From assembly GCF_001426755.1 (NCBI RefSeq), contig NZ_LMFJ01000001.1:2448546-2512545 (forward strand): DNA of 64,000 nucleotides, given 5' to 3'. Origin of the DNA: Aeromicrobium sp. Root495 (GTDB taxonomy: Bacteria > Actinomycetota > Actinomycetes > Propionibacteriales > Nocardioidaceae). Position 1 is the first letter of the stretch, and every line of letters starts with the position of its first letter. The notes under the pieces are model-generated. The model was not told the origin of the DNA. It was given only the letters and a program-made list of their open reading frames with translations, and did no database searches. Of this stretch, positions 44,696 through 54,322 are shown one piece after another. The position numbers and the translations under genes are program-made.

Positions 44696-46192
44696 GTGAG
44701 CCGACGGGACCTGAGGTGGGACTGGATCGGCCCCGTGGCCGTCGCCGTCGTCGCGCTCCTGCTGCGGCTGAAGGACCTCGGCCGCCCCAACGCACTCGTG
44801 TTCGACGAGACGTACTACGCGAAGGACGCCTACTCGCTCCTCCAGCACGGCTACGTCCAGGACTTCACCGAGAAGGCCAACACACGCATCACCCAGGGCA
44901 GGCTCACCGACCTCATGACGGGCGAGCCGAGCTGGATCGTCCACCCCGACGGCGGCAAGTGGGTCATCGCGCTCGGGGAGCAGGTCTTCGGGATGAACTC
45001 GTTCGGCTGGCGCGTCAGCGCGGCGGTCGTCGGCGCGCTCACGGTCCTCGTGCTCGCCCGGCTCGTCCTTCGGCTCACCGGATCCGCGTGGGTCGGGTGC
45101 CTGGCCGGCTTCCTGCTCTGCTTCGACGGCCTGCACTTCGTCATGTCGCGCACGGCCCTGCTCGACGTCTTCCTGACCTTCTGGCTCGTGTGCGCCGTGG
45201 CCTGCCTCGTGGCCGACCGCGACTGGATCAGGGCCCGCCTCGACGACGGCTACCGGTTCTTCCGACCGTGGCAGGTCGGCGCCGGCGCGTGCTTCGGCCT
45301 GGCCATGGGCACCAAGTGGAGCGCCCTCTGGGTCCTGGCGGTGTTCGGACTCGCGGCCGTCGCGTGGGAGGTCTACGCCCGCCGGGACCTGCGCGCCTTC
45401 CTCCCCGTGGCCGTGCCGGCGTTCTTCACGATCGTGGGGGTGGGCCTCGTCGTCTACCTCCTCACCTGGACGGGCTGGCTGCTGCACGCCGACGTCTACG
45501 CCCAGCAGTTCGGCCGGGGCTACGGCGAGGAGAAGCCGTGGGGAAGCTATGTCCAGGACCCCACCGGCGGGCCGTTCGGCGGCATCGTCGACGCCTTCCG
45601 GTCGCTGTGGCACTTCCACGTCATGACCTACCACTTCCACACCGGCGACTACCTGGCCGGCAAGACCCACCCCTACGCCTCCGACCCCCTGGGGTGGCTC
45701 GTCCAGGGACGGCCCGTCGCGTTCGACGCGCAGAACGACATCCCCGCCGCCACGTGCGGAACCCGGGCCGACTCCTCCTGCCTGCGCGAGATCACCGCCA
45801 TCGGCACCCTCTCGGTCTGGTGGACCGGCGCCCTCGCCACCGTCCTGGCGGTCGGCGCCTGGATCCGCACCCGCGACGGGCGCTGGGCCGTCCCGGTCCT
45901 CGGCGTGGCCGCGACGTGGCTGCCCTGGTTCCAGTACGACGACCGGCCGATCTTCTCGTTCTACGCGGTGGCGACGATCCCGTTCATGATCGTCGCGACG
46001 TGCCTCGTGGTCGACGTCGTCCGCCGGCACGTCCACACGCCGCGCGGACGGTACGGGCTCGGCCTGGGCGTGGGGCTGCTCGTGGTGAGCACGGTGGCGC
46101 TCTTCCTCTACTTCTACCCGGTCTACACCGACCAGCTCATCAGCTACGACGACTGGCGCTCACGCATGTGGTTCGGGAGCCGCTGGATCTGA
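44696..46192 (+). CDS. Protein O-mannosyltransferase (GT39, membrane)
   Basis: A 498-residue multi-pass enzyme moving mannose from polyprenyl phosphate to exported proteins. The acidic first loop motif VFDETYYAKDAYSLLQHGY with the catalytic Asp-Glu is present, then about ten membrane helices and a C-terminal DDWRSRMWF tail typical of actinobacterial PMTs. GTG 44696 follows TAGGAT by 8 nt, so the transcript may be leaderless. Confidence 0.92.
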   Translation: MSRRDLRWDWIGPVAVAVVALLLRLKDLGRPNALVFDETYYAKDAYSLLQHGYVQDFTEKANTRITQGRLTDLMTGEPSWIVHPDGGKWVIALGEQVFGMNSFGWRVSAAVVGALTVLVLARLVLRLTGSAWVGCLAGFLLCFDGLHFVMSRTALLDVFLTFWLVCAVACLVADRDWIRARLDDGYRFFRPWQVGAGACFGLAMGTKWSALWVLAVFGLAAVAWEVYARRDLRAFLPVAVPAFFTIVGVGLVVYLLTWTGWLLHADVYAQQFGRGYGEEKPWGSYVQDPTGGPFGGIVDAFRSLWHFHVMTYHFHTGDYLAGKTHPYASDPLGWLVQGRPVAFDAQNDIPAATCGTRADSSCLREITAIGTLSVWWTGALATVLAVGAWIRTRDGRWAVPVLGVAATWLPWFQYDDRPIFSFYAVATIPFMIVATCLVVDVVRRHVHTPRGRYGLGLGVGLLVVSTVALFLYFYPVYTDQLISYDDWRSRMWFGSRWI

Positions 46193-46212
46193 GGCCCGGC
46201 GCCACGACGGCG

Positions 46213-46812
46213 TCAGGATCGGCCGGCGACGGCCAGCTCGAAGATCCACGCGATGTCGTGGGCGGCCTCGGCGGCCGGCTTGGAGGGTCGCGTGAGGTGC
46301 GACAGGATCAGGCGCACGACGGCGTCGACCGCCACGTCGAGCTCGGTCTCGGTGAACGGCGTCTCGGGGAAGTGCTCGACCACGCTCTGCTTCACCACGA
46401 CGGAGGCGGACTCGACGATCTCGCCCGACTCCGTGGTGAGCAGCTGCAGGAAGTCCGAGTCGGCGTCGTGGGGGACGGACCCCACGATGGTGCGGATCAG
46501 GATGTTGCTCTCGCCGATCTCCAGGACGCCCTGGCAGGCCGACCGGACGGCCTCCACGAGGTCGTCGGCCGCGGCGATGCGGTCCCGGACGAGGTCGAGG
46601 AAGCGACCCAGCTCGCGGAGCGTGAGCGCCTCGGCCACGGCGTGCTTGGTGCCCAGCTCGTTGTGGACCGTCTGCCGGCTCACGCCGACGGCTGCCGCGA
46701 TGCCCGACATGGTGACCGCGGACCAGCCGCGGGCCTCCATGATGTCCTGGGCCGCGTCGAGCAACCGGTCGCGCATGAGGACCTGGACGGACTCGCGGTA
46801 GCTGACGGTCAT
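46213..46812 (-). CDS. TetR-family regulator of the alkB operon (AlkX/AlkU-like)
   Basis: A 199-residue TetR protein. HTH residues 15-60: LLDAAQDIMEARGWSAVTMSGIAAAVGVSRQTVHNELGTKHAVAEAL, with a QTVHNELG recognition helix. It is the last gene of alkB-rubA-rubA-rubB-tetR and overlaps the reductase stop by ATGA. A TetR gene in this place represses alkB in Rhodococcus and relatives and responds to acyl chains. The likely operator is the CACTTGACA repeat region 3 kb upstream. Confidence 0.9.
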   Translation of the reverse strand: MTVSYRESVQVLMRDRLLDAAQDIMEARGWSAVTMSGIAAAVGVSRQTVHNELGTKHAVAEALTLRELGRFLDLVRDRIAAADDLVEAVRSACQGVLEIGESNILIRTIVGSVPHDADSDFLQLLTTESGEIVESASVVVKQSVVEHFPETPFTETELDVAVDAVVRLILSHLTRPSKPAAEAAHDIAWIFELAVAGRS

Positions 46813-48050
46813 GGCAGGACGGACTCCTCGAGCGGGACGGACTCGTCGGCGAGCCGCGTTGCGTCCAGCCTTGCATGCTCCGCAACCCAGCCGCGTGCCG
46901 TGCGGACCTCGCGGGGCCGTCCGAGGGTGACGGCGCCCCGGAGGACGTCGCCCTCGAGGTAGAAGGCGGTGAAGTCGCGGTCGTCCAACGAGCCCCGCAC
47001 CACGGTGGTGTGCTCGGCCGAGGGCCAGCCCGTCACCTGCAGCGTGTGCCCGTACTGGTCGGACCACGCCCAGGGCACCTCGACGAACGCCTTCTCGTCG
47101 CCTGCGGCGGAACGCCCCACGGCGGACCCGTGGTTCTGTGCGCCCTGCCAGTGCTCCACGCGGTGACGTCCGCCCAGCACGCCGTTGGGCATGGCGGCGA
47201 CGTCGCCGGCGGCGTACACGTCGGCCGCGCTCGTGCGCCCCAGCTCGTCGACGGCGATGCCGCCGAGGTCGGGGTCGAGCTCGATGCCGGCCGACTCCGC
47301 CAGCTCCGTGCGGGGCGCCATGCCGACGGCCAGCACGACCACGGGGGCGGTCCACGAACGACCGTCGGACGCCTCGACCAGGAGGCCGTCGGGCGTCTCG
47401 GTGATGGCCGAGACGGTCACGTCGGTCTGCAGGTCGGTGCCCTGCGAGGCGTGGAGCTCGGCATACATCGTGCCGAGGTCGGCGGGGAGGATGCGCGGCA
47501 GCGGGAGCGACGCCGTCTCGAGCAGCGTGACCTCGGCACCGGCCTCGCGGGCGCTCGCTGCGATCTCGGAGCCGATGAGGCCCGCACCCACCACCACGAC
47601 GTGGCCACCGGGGGTGAGCTGCTCGCGCAGCGCATCGGCGTCGCCCACCTGGCGGAGCGTGACGACGCCCGCCGGGACGTCGGGCAGGAGCCGGGGGCTG
47701 CCGCCCGTGGCCAGGACGAGCCGGGCGTAGCCGAGGGTGGACCCGTCACCCAGGGTGAGCGTGTGGCCGTCGGTGTCGAGCGACGTGACGCCGACACCGT
47801 GGCGCAGCTCGATCCCCTGCTTCTCGTACCAGGCCTCGGGCTTGATGCGGATCTCGTCGACCGTCTTCTCGCCGCGCACGACCTCCTTGGAGACGGGCGG
47901 GCGGCGGTAGGGCAGGCCCGACTCGTCGCCGATCAGGACGATCGAGCCGTCCCAGCCGGCTGCGCGGGCGGCGCCGGCCGCGCTGACGCCGGCCACGCCA
48001 GCGCCCACCACCACGAGCCGCTTCTCACCGTTCTGGAGCTCGGACGTCAC
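46809..48050 (-). CDS. rubB: Rubredoxin-NAD(+) reductase
   Basis: A 413-residue FAD enzyme with VVVGAGVAGVSAAGAAR at the N-terminus, central VVVVGAGLIGSEIAASAREAG for NADH and ADVYAAGDVAAMP for FAD. It passes electrons from NADH to the two rubredoxins. GTG 48050 lies 5 bp after the rubredoxin stop. It resembles the CYP153 ferredoxin reductase at 6.2-7.4 kb in domain order, so the two could partly replace each other. Confidence 0.93.
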   Translation of the reverse strand: MTSELQNGEKRLVVVGAGVAGVSAAGAARAAGWDGSIVLIGDESGLPYRRPPVSKEVVRGEKTVDEIRIKPEAWYEKQGIELRHGVGVTSLDTDGHTLTLGDGSTLGYARLVLATGGSPRLLPDVPAGVVTLRQVGDADALREQLTPGGHVVVVGAGLIGSEIAASAREAGAEVTLLETASLPLPRILPADLGTMYAELHASQGTDLQTDVTVSAITETPDGLLVEASDGRSWTAPVVVLAVGMAPRTELAESAGIELDPDLGGIAVDELGRTSAADVYAAGDVAAMPNGVLGGRHRVEHWQGAQNHGSAVGRSAAGDEKAFVEVPWAWSDQYGHTLQVTGWPSAEHTTVVRGSLDDRDFTAFYLEGDVLRGAVTLGRPREVRTARGWVAEHARLDATRLADESVPLEESVLP

Positions 48051-48054
48051 GGGC

Positions 48055-48222
48055 TCAGGCCACCTCGACCATCTCGAAGTCGGCCTTGGCGGCACCGCAG
48101 TCGGGGCACGTCCAGTCGTCGGGGATGTCCTCCCACTTCGTGCCGGGCGGGAAGCCCTCCTCCTCCCAGCCCTCGGCCTCGTCGTAGACGAACCCGCACT
48201 GCTGGCACTCCCACTGCTTCAC
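48055..48222 (-). CDS. Rubredoxin, AlkG2-type
   Basis: A 55-residue rubredoxin. The iron is held by Cys6-x2-Cys9 (CQQCGF) and Cys39-x2-Cys42 (CPDCGA). The plain CPDCG second motif fits AlkG2-type rubredoxins, which deliver electrons to alkane hydroxylase. The start is GTG 48222, overlapping the first rubredoxin stop as GTGA. Confidence 0.95.
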   Translation of the reverse strand: MKQWECQQCGFVYDEAEGWEEEGFPPGTKWEDIPDDWTCPDCGAAKADFEMVEVA

Positions 48223-48467
48223 GCCTGCTCCTGTGTCTTCGTGGCCCGCGCCGCCAGCGTCTCCGCGCTGATGACGTTGCCGTCCTGGTCGTTGCGCTCG
48301 AACTGCTCGATGGGCAGGAAGTCCACCTGCTCGCGGACCGCGCAGTCGGGGCACGTCCAGTCGGGGTCGATGTCGGCGAAGGCCGTGCCGGGCGGCCAGC
48401 CCTCGCGCGGGTCGCCCTTCTCCTCGTCGTAGACGTACTCACAGTTGGGACAGATGAACTGAGCCAT
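48219..48467 (-). CDS. Rubredoxin, AlkG1-type
   Basis: An 82-residue rubredoxin with Cys6/Cys9 and Cys39/Cys42. The second motif is CPDCAVREQ, with an arginine soon after the last Cys. Such an arginine marks AlkG1-type rubredoxins, known not to replace AlkG in alkane hydroxylation. A 25-residue C-terminal tail is extra. ATG 48467 shares one base with the alkB stop. Confidence 0.93.
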   Translation of the reverse strand: MAQFICPNCEYVYDEEKGDPREGWPPGTAFADIDPDWTCPDCAVREQVDFLPIEQFERNDQDGNVISAETLAARATKTQEQA

Positions 48468-49714
48468 CAGGCCGCTCCCTCCAGGACGGTGGACGAGCCC
48501 TGACCGTACTTGCGGACGTAGGTGTCGCGCATCCGCGGGTGGAGGTTGGCCCGGCCGATGTCGCCCTCGTAGTGGTCGAGCACGCGGTGGTCCATGACGC
48601 GTCGCCAGATCTGCGGGACCCAGCTCAGGACGATCATCCCGGCGTAGCCCGTGGGCAGCACCGGAGCCTCCTTGAAGTCGCGTAGCGCCTGGTAGCGACG
48701 GGTGGGGTTGGCGTGGTGGTCGCTGTGGCGCTGCAGGTGGTAGAGCAGCACGTTGGTGCCGATGTTGTTGCTGTTCCAGCTGTGCGAGGGGTTGACCCGC
48801 TCGTACCGGCCGGACTCCAGCTTCTGACGCTTCATGCCGTAGTGCTCGAGGTAGTTGACCGACTCCAGGAGCCAGATGCCCAGGACCGCCTGCACGAGGA
48901 GGTAGGGGAAGATGGCCGGCCCGAACGCCGCGAGCGCGAAGCCCCACAGGACGACGGTGAACATCCAGGCGTTGATGAGGTCGTTCTTGAACGTGTACGG
49001 CGACTTCTTGAGGCGCGCGAAGCGCTTCTCCTCCAGCTCCCAGGCGCTCTTCAGGCTCCCCCACACGGTGCGCGGCATGAACTCCCACACCGTCTCGCCG
49101 AGGCGGCCGCTGGCCGGGTCCTCGGGCGTGGCCACGCGGACGTGGTGACCCCGGTTGTGCTCGATGTAGAAGTGGCCGTAGGCCGTCTGGGCGAGGGCGA
49201 TGCGCGCGAACCAGCGCTCCAGCTCCTCCTTCTTGTGGCCGAGCTCGTGGGCGGTGTTGATGCCGATGCCGGCCACCATGCCCATGCCCGACGCGAGACC
49301 GAGCTTGTCGTACCAGGTGAGGTTGTCGACGATGCCCGGCAGCACGGAGCCGTCGAACGGGTCCCAGCCGAAGATCGTGCCGTTGCCCAGCAGGAAGGCA
49401 CCCCAGAGGAAGCCCGCGATCTGCAGCGGGATGAACGCGTACGTCACCCAGCGGTAGAACCGGTCCTCCTCGAGCGCCTCGATGAGCTCGTCCGGCGGGT
49501 TGTTGCGGTCGAGACCGGCCACGACGTCGGAGAGCGGGACCAGCACGAACACGAAGAACGGCCCGAAGTACCAGAAGACGTGCCACCCGGTGGCGGCCAC
49601 GAGGCCCCACATCATGAGCGGGATCATCGGGACGAGCGCCCCCACGATCCACAGGTAACGCTTCTTGTCCGTCCAACGGACGACCTGCCCGTCGACCACT
49701 GCTTCGACCGTCAT
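48467..49714 (-). CDS. alkB: Alkane 1-monooxygenase, integral membrane di-iron
   Basis: A 415-residue membrane hydroxylase with six hydrophobic helices. The iron histidine boxes are HELGH (156-160), HNRGHH (186-191) and HSDHH-containing QRHSDHH (about 330-334); the NYLEHYG signature is at 287-293. It oxidises medium or long alkanes to 1-alkanols with electrons from rubredoxin. ATG 49714 has AGGAGGT 8 nt upstream. It is the first gene of a five-gene operon under a repeat-rich promoter. Confidence 0.97.
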   Translation of the reverse strand: MTVEAVVDGQVVRWTDKKRYLWIVGALVPMIPLMMWGLVAATGWHVFWYFGPFFVFVLVPLSDVVAGLDRNNPPDELIEALEEDRFYRWVTYAFIPLQIAGFLWGAFLLGNGTIFGWDPFDGSVLPGIVDNLTWYDKLGLASGMGMVAGIGINTAHELGHKKEELERWFARIALAQTAYGHFYIEHNRGHHVRVATPEDPASGRLGETVWEFMPRTVWGSLKSAWELEEKRFARLKKSPYTFKNDLINAWMFTVVLWGFALAAFGPAIFPYLLVQAVLGIWLLESVNYLEHYGMKRQKLESGRYERVNPSHSWNSNNIGTNVLLYHLQRHSDHHANPTRRYQALRDFKEAPVLPTGYAGMIVLSWVPQIWRRVMDHRVLDHYEGDIGRANLHPRMRDTYVRKYGQGSSTVLEGAA

Positions 49715-49757
49715 GGTCCATACCTCCTGGTGCCGGGACCGCGCGTCGTCGAGCGGT

Positions 49758-49818
49758 CACTTGACACCAAGGTAGCGAGTGTCAAGACACTTGACAAGTG
49801 GTACTCCGATGTCAAGTG
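49758..49818 (-). promoter_or_regulatory. alkB promoter with TetR-type operators
   Basis: The region holds CACTTGACAC (49758), GTGTCAAG (49779-49786), the palindrome CACTTG-A-CAAGTG (49788-49800) and GTCAAGTG (49811). CTTGACAC (49760-49767) and GTGTCAAG form perfect 8-bp arms 11 bp apart. On the minus strand TTGTCA (within the palindrome) and TACCTT at 17-bp spacing give a promoter that these repeats cover. They are the likely binding sites of the TetR protein encoded at the end of the operon. Confidence 0.75.
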
Positions 49819-49904
49819 GCGCAGCGCACACGCGGAGAGACCTCGAGCCCGTGCAGCCAGGGAGAAGCACGGGCCCGAGGAGCCGGGGTGAGTCGGACTG
49901 GGAC

Positions 49905-50783
49905 TCAGTTGATCGCGTAGGCATTCACGACGGGCGGTCCCATCACGATGATGAAGAGCACCGGCAGGATCAGCAGCATGAGCGGGATCAGGATCTTCAC
50001 CGGCACCTGCTGGGCCTTCGCCTCCGCGCGGAGGCGACGCCCCAGCCGCATCTCCTTGGCCTGCATCCGCACGACCGAGGCGATCGAGACACCGAACTCC
50101 TCGGCCTGGACCACGGCCTTGCAGAAGCTTCGGAGCTCGGCGACCGACGTCCGGTCCGACAGCGCGATATAGGCCTCGCGTCGCGACATGCCGAGCGACA
50201 TGTCCTGGACCAGGCGGACGACCTCGTCGGCGAGAGGACCCTTGCCCCTCTCGCCCGATCGGGACAACGCCGCCTCGAAGCCGACGCCGGCCTCGAGCGA
50301 GATCACGATCTGGTCGAGCATGTCGGGCAGGCTCTTCTGGATCTCCTCCTGGCGCTTGATGGCCTGGTTGTACATCAGGAGGTCGGGGGCGAAGTAGCCC
50401 AGGACCACCGCGCCGATGCCGAACAGGGTGATCATGAACGAGTCGGTCTTGGCGATCACGAGCACGGCGAACAGGGTGCCGAAGATGGCTCCCACCGGCT
50501 TCATCAGGACGACGCGCTCACGGCTCCAGCCCGGCGGGCGACCCGCCAGGACCATGTTGTGCTCGACCTTCTTGAGCATCGAGCTGGGGGTGAACTTCTC
50601 CCAGAACCCGCTGACGGAGTCATCGACCTTGATCACGCCGCTCGTGGAGGTGGACGACTCGGGCGCGGCCGTGAGCTGCTTGATGCGGGACCGCACCGAC
50701 CCGCTCGGGAGCGCGATGGCTCCGGTGCCCACCGCTCCGAGGAAGATCGCGGAGAAGATGAAGACGAACGCGATGGCAATCAT
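49905..50783 (-). CDS. tadC: Tad pilus assembly protein TadC
   Basis: A 292-residue T2SSF-domain inner-membrane protein. It has an N-terminal helix (MIAIAFVFIFSAIFLG), two central helices, the T2SSF block SLPDMLDQIVISLEAGVGFEAALSR and a C-terminal helix. It is the last gene of the minus-strand tad operon, 10 bp after tadB. It forms the platform for pilin extrusion with TadB. Confidence 0.9.
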   Translation of the reverse strand: MIAIAFVFIFSAIFLGAVGTGAIALPSGSVRSRIKQLTAAPESSTSTSGVIKVDDSVSGFWEKFTPSSMLKKVEHNMVLAGRPPGWSRERVVLMKPVGAIFGTLFAVLVIAKTDSFMITLFGIGAVVLGYFAPDLLMYNQAIKRQEEIQKSLPDMLDQIVISLEAGVGFEAALSRSGERGKGPLADEVVRLVQDMSLGMSRREAYIALSDRTSVAELRSFCKAVVQAEEFGVSIASVVRMQAKEMRLGRRLRAEAKAQQVPVKILIPLMLLILPVLFIIVMGPPVVNAYAIN

Positions 50784-50793
50784 GGCAGTCTCC

Positions 50794-51732
50794 TCAGAAC
50801 TCGATACGGACGATGGAGCGCATCCAGAAGCCGCCGATGGTGTACATCACGGCTGCCACGAGGATGAGGATCTTGCCGATGCCCGAGCCGATGAAGAGGC
50901 CCATCAGCTCAGCCTGGACCAGGCCGTAGTAGACGCCGATGAACACCGGCAGGGCCATCAGGATGTAGGCCGAGAGCCGTCCCTCCGCCGAGAGCGACAT
51001 CACCTGCATCCGGATGTGCTGACGCTCGCGAATGGTCTCGGCCACCTGGTCGAGGATCTCGTTGAGGTTTCCACCCGTCTCGCGCTGCGCCTCGATGGCG
51101 CCTCCGATCCAGCGGAAGTCCTCCGAGTGCATGCGGTCGGCCACCTGCTCCATGGCCTCCACGAGGTCACGGCCGAGCCGGTACTCGTTCACCACCCGCC
51201 CGAGCTCCTCGGCCATCGGCGACTCGGCCTCGGCGGCCGCGGCGTCCATGGCCCGGGGCAGGCTGTGCCCCGCCCGGAGCGACGACGCCAGCATCGACAG
51301 CAGAGGCGCCAGCTGCTCACCGAACTTCTTGCGCCGCCGGCCGGCCTTGAAGCCGATGTAGGCCTTGGCCAGGACCGGCATCAGGAAGGCGATGACGAGG
51401 CCCACCACGGCGTTGCCGAGCAGCACGGTGGAGCCCGCGAACGCGATGAAGCCCAGACAGGTCACGAGGACCACGAGCGACGCGATGGACGAGCGGATGC
51501 CCGCGAGCTCCAGCTCCTCGGCCGTGAAGGGTCGCCAGCCGCGACGGCTCATGACCTTCTCCACGCCGGAGACCAGGCTGTCGGCCACCTTGGTGAGCAG
51601 CGGCTTGGACTCCGTGTGGGTGTAGTAGGCCACGCGGTCCCGCGGGACCGCGCGCACGGCCGGCATCCCGAAGAGGCCGACGTAGAGGAACCCGAGGGCT
51701 CCCAGGATGAGGATCGTTCCCATCATCAGCAT
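50794..51732 (-). CDS. tadB: Tad pilus assembly protein TadB
   Basis: A 312-residue T2SSF-domain membrane protein. It has an N-terminal helix, paired helices around residues 90-125, the core QLAPLLSMLASSLRAGHSLPRAM, and two C-terminal helices. ATG 51732 lies 5 bp after the tadA stop; two further in-frame ATGs follow and cannot be excluded. It pairs with TadC. Confidence 0.9.
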   Translation of the reverse strand: MLMMGTILILGALGFLYVGLFGMPAVRAVPRDRVAYYTHTESKPLLTKVADSLVSGVEKVMSRRGWRPFTAEELELAGIRSSIASLVVLVTCLGFIAFAGSTVLLGNAVVGLVIAFLMPVLAKAYIGFKAGRRRKKFGEQLAPLLSMLASSLRAGHSLPRAMDAAAAEAESPMAEELGRVVNEYRLGRDLVEAMEQVADRMHSEDFRWIGGAIEAQRETGGNLNEILDQVAETIRERQHIRMQVMSLSAEGRLSAYILMALPVFIGVYYGLVQAELMGLFIGSGIGKILILVAAVMYTIGGFWMRSIVRIEF

Positions 51733-51737
51733 CGTGA

Positions 51738-53123
51738 TCAGCCCGCCTTCTTGACGAGGTTGTCCAGGTCGAACTTGATGCCGTGGTCCTCGAAGCGCTC
51801 GCTGAACCGAGGACGGATGCCCGTCGGGATCGCGTGACCACGGAACTTGCCGTGCTCGTCCACCCCTGCGGCGAAGTCGAAGGTGAAGATGTCCTGGAGG
51901 ACGACGGTGTCGCCCTCCATGCCCATGACCTCGGTGACGTTCACGACGCGTCGCGATCCGTCCCGCAGTCGCTGGATCTGGACGATGAGGTCCACGGCCG
52001 ACGATGCCTGCTCGCGGATGGCTCGCAGCGGCAGGTCCATGCCCGCCATCAGCACCAGGGTCTCGAGACGCGACATGCAGTCGCGCGGCGAGTTGGCGTG
52101 CAGCGTCGAGATGGAGCCGTCGTGGCCGGTGTTCATGGCCTGGAGCATGTCGAGCGCCTCGCCGCCACGGCACTCCCCCACCACGATGCGGTCGGGCCGC
52201 ATGCGGAGCGAGTTGCGCACGAGGTCGCGGATCTTGATCTCGCCCGATCCCTCGATGTTGGGCGGCCGACTCTCCAGCCGCACCACGTGAGGCTGCTGGA
52301 GGTTGAGCTCCACCGCGTCCTCGATCGTCACGATGCGCTCGTTCGAGGGGATGAACCCCGAGAGCACGTTGAGCAGGGTCGTCTTTCCTGTGCCGGTACC
52401 ACCGCTCACCAGGATGTTGAGGCGCGCCTGCACGCAGGCGTGCAGGAGGTGCGCCATCTGCTCGCTCATCGACCCGAAGGCGATGAGGTCGCTGACCTTG
52501 AACGGGTCCTTGCTGAACTTTCGGATCGTGAGCGAGGAGCCGTCCACCGAGAGCGGCGGGATGACCGCGTTGACACGCGAGCCGTCAGCCAGTCGCGCGT
52601 CCACCAGGGGCGACGACTCGTCGACGCGCCGACCCACCTGGCTCACGATGCGATCGATGATGCGGCGCAGGTGCTCCTCGGAGGTGAAGCGCGACGACGA
52701 CAGCGTGAGCTTGCCCTTGCGCTCCACGTACACCTGGTCGAACCGGTTCACCATGATCTCGGTGATGGTGTCGTCCTCGAGCATGCGCTCGAGCGGCCCG
52801 AGCCCGATGACGTCGTCCTCGACGTCCTTGCTGAGCCTGCGTCGTTCCTCCGACGAGAGCAGCAGCGTCTGGTCGGCCTCGATGACCGCCGAGAGCTCCT
52901 CCCGGACGAAGACGTGCAGCTGGTCCTCGGTGAGGTTGGGATCGTTGAGGCGCGAGCCGAGACGCTCGAAGAGCGACTCCGACGCGCGCGCCTTCATCTG
53001 GGCGTAGGCGTCGCCCAAGGCTCCCGCGACGGCCAGGTCCTGGTCCGTCTCGGTCGACTCTCCGGCGGGCTGGCTGAAGGTGCTGGCCTCACGCACCGCG
53101 CCGAGGCGCTCGCTGAGCTTCAT
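51738..53123 (-). CDS. tadA: Tad/Flp pilus ATPase TadA (CpaF)
   Basis: A 461-residue secretion ATPase. The N-terminal domain precedes Walker A ILVSGGTGTGKTTLLNVLSG, an Asp box with RIVTIEDAVEL, Walker B RIVVGECRGGEALDMLQAM and the His box GHDGSISTLHANSPRDC. It powers pilus assembly, and possibly retraction. ATG 53123 overlaps the tadZ stop by ATGA. Confidence 0.96.
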   Translation of the reverse strand: MKLSERLGAVREASTFSQPAGESTETDQDLAVAGALGDAYAQMKARASESLFERLGSRLNDPNLTEDQLHVFVREELSAVIEADQTLLLSSEERRRLSKDVEDDVIGLGPLERMLEDDTITEIMVNRFDQVYVERKGKLTLSSSRFTSEEHLRRIIDRIVSQVGRRVDESSPLVDARLADGSRVNAVIPPLSVDGSSLTIRKFSKDPFKVSDLIAFGSMSEQMAHLLHACVQARLNILVSGGTGTGKTTLLNVLSGFIPSNERIVTIEDAVELNLQQPHVVRLESRPPNIEGSGEIKIRDLVRNSLRMRPDRIVVGECRGGEALDMLQAMNTGHDGSISTLHANSPRDCMSRLETLVLMAGMDLPLRAIREQASSAVDLIVQIQRLRDGSRRVVNVTEVMGMEGDTVVLQDIFTFDFAAGVDEHGKFRGHAIPTGIRPRFSERFEDHGIKFDLDNLVKKAG

Positions 53124-54322
53124 GCCACTTCCAGACGCTTGTGACCCTGGCGGCCCTCGGCAGCCCGAGCGCGGTCGTAGATCTTCTTGGCGAGCGCCTT
53201 GATGGACTTCACGTAGCTGCCGGACCTGGAGTCCACCAGGACCGGGATGCCCTTGTTGGCCGCCACGGGAACCTCCTTGGCGCGCGGGATCGCGAAGTCC
53301 ACGGGAGCCCCGAGCATGGCCTCGACGTCCTTGACGCGGAGTCCCGACTGCTTGTCCGCGAAGTTGAGGACCACGTGGCGCGAGGTGGGCAGCAGGTCCA
53401 GCTCGGTGAGGAGCTCGACCTCCTTGCGCACGCTGCGCAGGCAGGCGATGTCCATCGTCGAGACGAGCACGACGTCGTCCGTCGCCTCCAGAGCACCGAG
53501 CGTGGCGTCGTCGATCCCCGCCGCGGTGTCGATGACCACGTAGCGGAACTGCTCCTGCAGCTGGCGGATGAGCGCGGTGACCTGGTCGGCCGTCACGCTG
53601 TCGTTGGCTGCCGGCGACTCCGCTCCGCACAGGACGAAGAAGCCCGCCGAGTGAACGGTGAGGTACGTCTTCAGCAGGAGGTTGTCGCGACCCGACGAGC
53701 TGAACGCGTCCTCCAGGGTGTGCGACGGCTTGAGGTCCAGGACCGTCGCCACGTCGCCGAACTGGAGGTCCAGGTCCACCAGCACGACCTCCATGGGCGA
53801 CTGCTGGGCCAGCGCCACGGCGAGGTTGGTGGAGATGCTGGTCTTGCCCACCCCACCCTTGGGCGAGACCACCGTCATCGTCCGGCAGGTGAAGTCGATC
53901 GGCGCCGGCGCCTTGACGGCCGCGGCCGCTGCCGGAGCAGACGTCCCCGACGCCGTCCTCAGGTTCAACCGGTCACGCAGACCGGCCAGCATCTGCGGGT
54001 CGTCGATGCTGGCGGCCACGTCGCGGATGCCGGAGCGCATGGCCTCGAGCATCACTTCCTTCTCCGTGGCCGCAATCATGACGATGTCGACGTCAGGTCG
54101 GGCCTTCGACACCTCCCCTGCCAGCGCGAAGGCGGCCGGCATGGGGACCGTCGAGGCCAGGATGATCGCGTCGGGGATGACAGAGGGGTCGAGGCCCCGC
54201 ATGAAGTTCGACGTCTCCGTCGCGATGGACTCGGCTCCGAGCGCCACCGTCTGGTGACCGATCACGGCCTCCACGCGCTTGGCCTGCTCCTCGGTCCCGC
54301 CCATGATGAGTGCGATGCTCAT
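53120..54322 (-). CDS. tadZ: TadZ/CpaE pilus localisation ATPase
   Basis: A 400-residue protein. An N-terminal receiver-like domain (residues 1-130) is followed by a ParA/MinD-type ATPase with the deviant Walker A SPKGGVGKTSISTNLAVALA. It positions the pilus machine at the membrane. It overlaps cpaB and tadA by four bases each, so the set is tightly coupled. Confidence 0.92.
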   Translation of the reverse strand: MSIALIMGGTEEQAKRVEAVIGHQTVALGAESIATETSNFMRGLDPSVIPDAIILASTVPMPAAFALAGEVSKARPDVDIVMIAATEKEVMLEAMRSGIRDVAASIDDPQMLAGLRDRLNLRTASGTSAPAAAAAVKAPAPIDFTCRTMTVVSPKGGVGKTSISTNLAVALAQQSPMEVVLVDLDLQFGDVATVLDLKPSHTLEDAFSSSGRDNLLLKTYLTVHSAGFFVLCGAESPAANDSVTADQVTALIRQLQEQFRYVVIDTAAGIDDATLGALEATDDVVLVSTMDIACLRSVRKEVELLTELDLLPTSRHVVLNFADKQSGLRVKDVEAMLGAPVDFAIPRAKEVPVAANKGIPVLVDSRSGSYVKSIKALAKKIYDRARAAEGRQGHKRLEVA

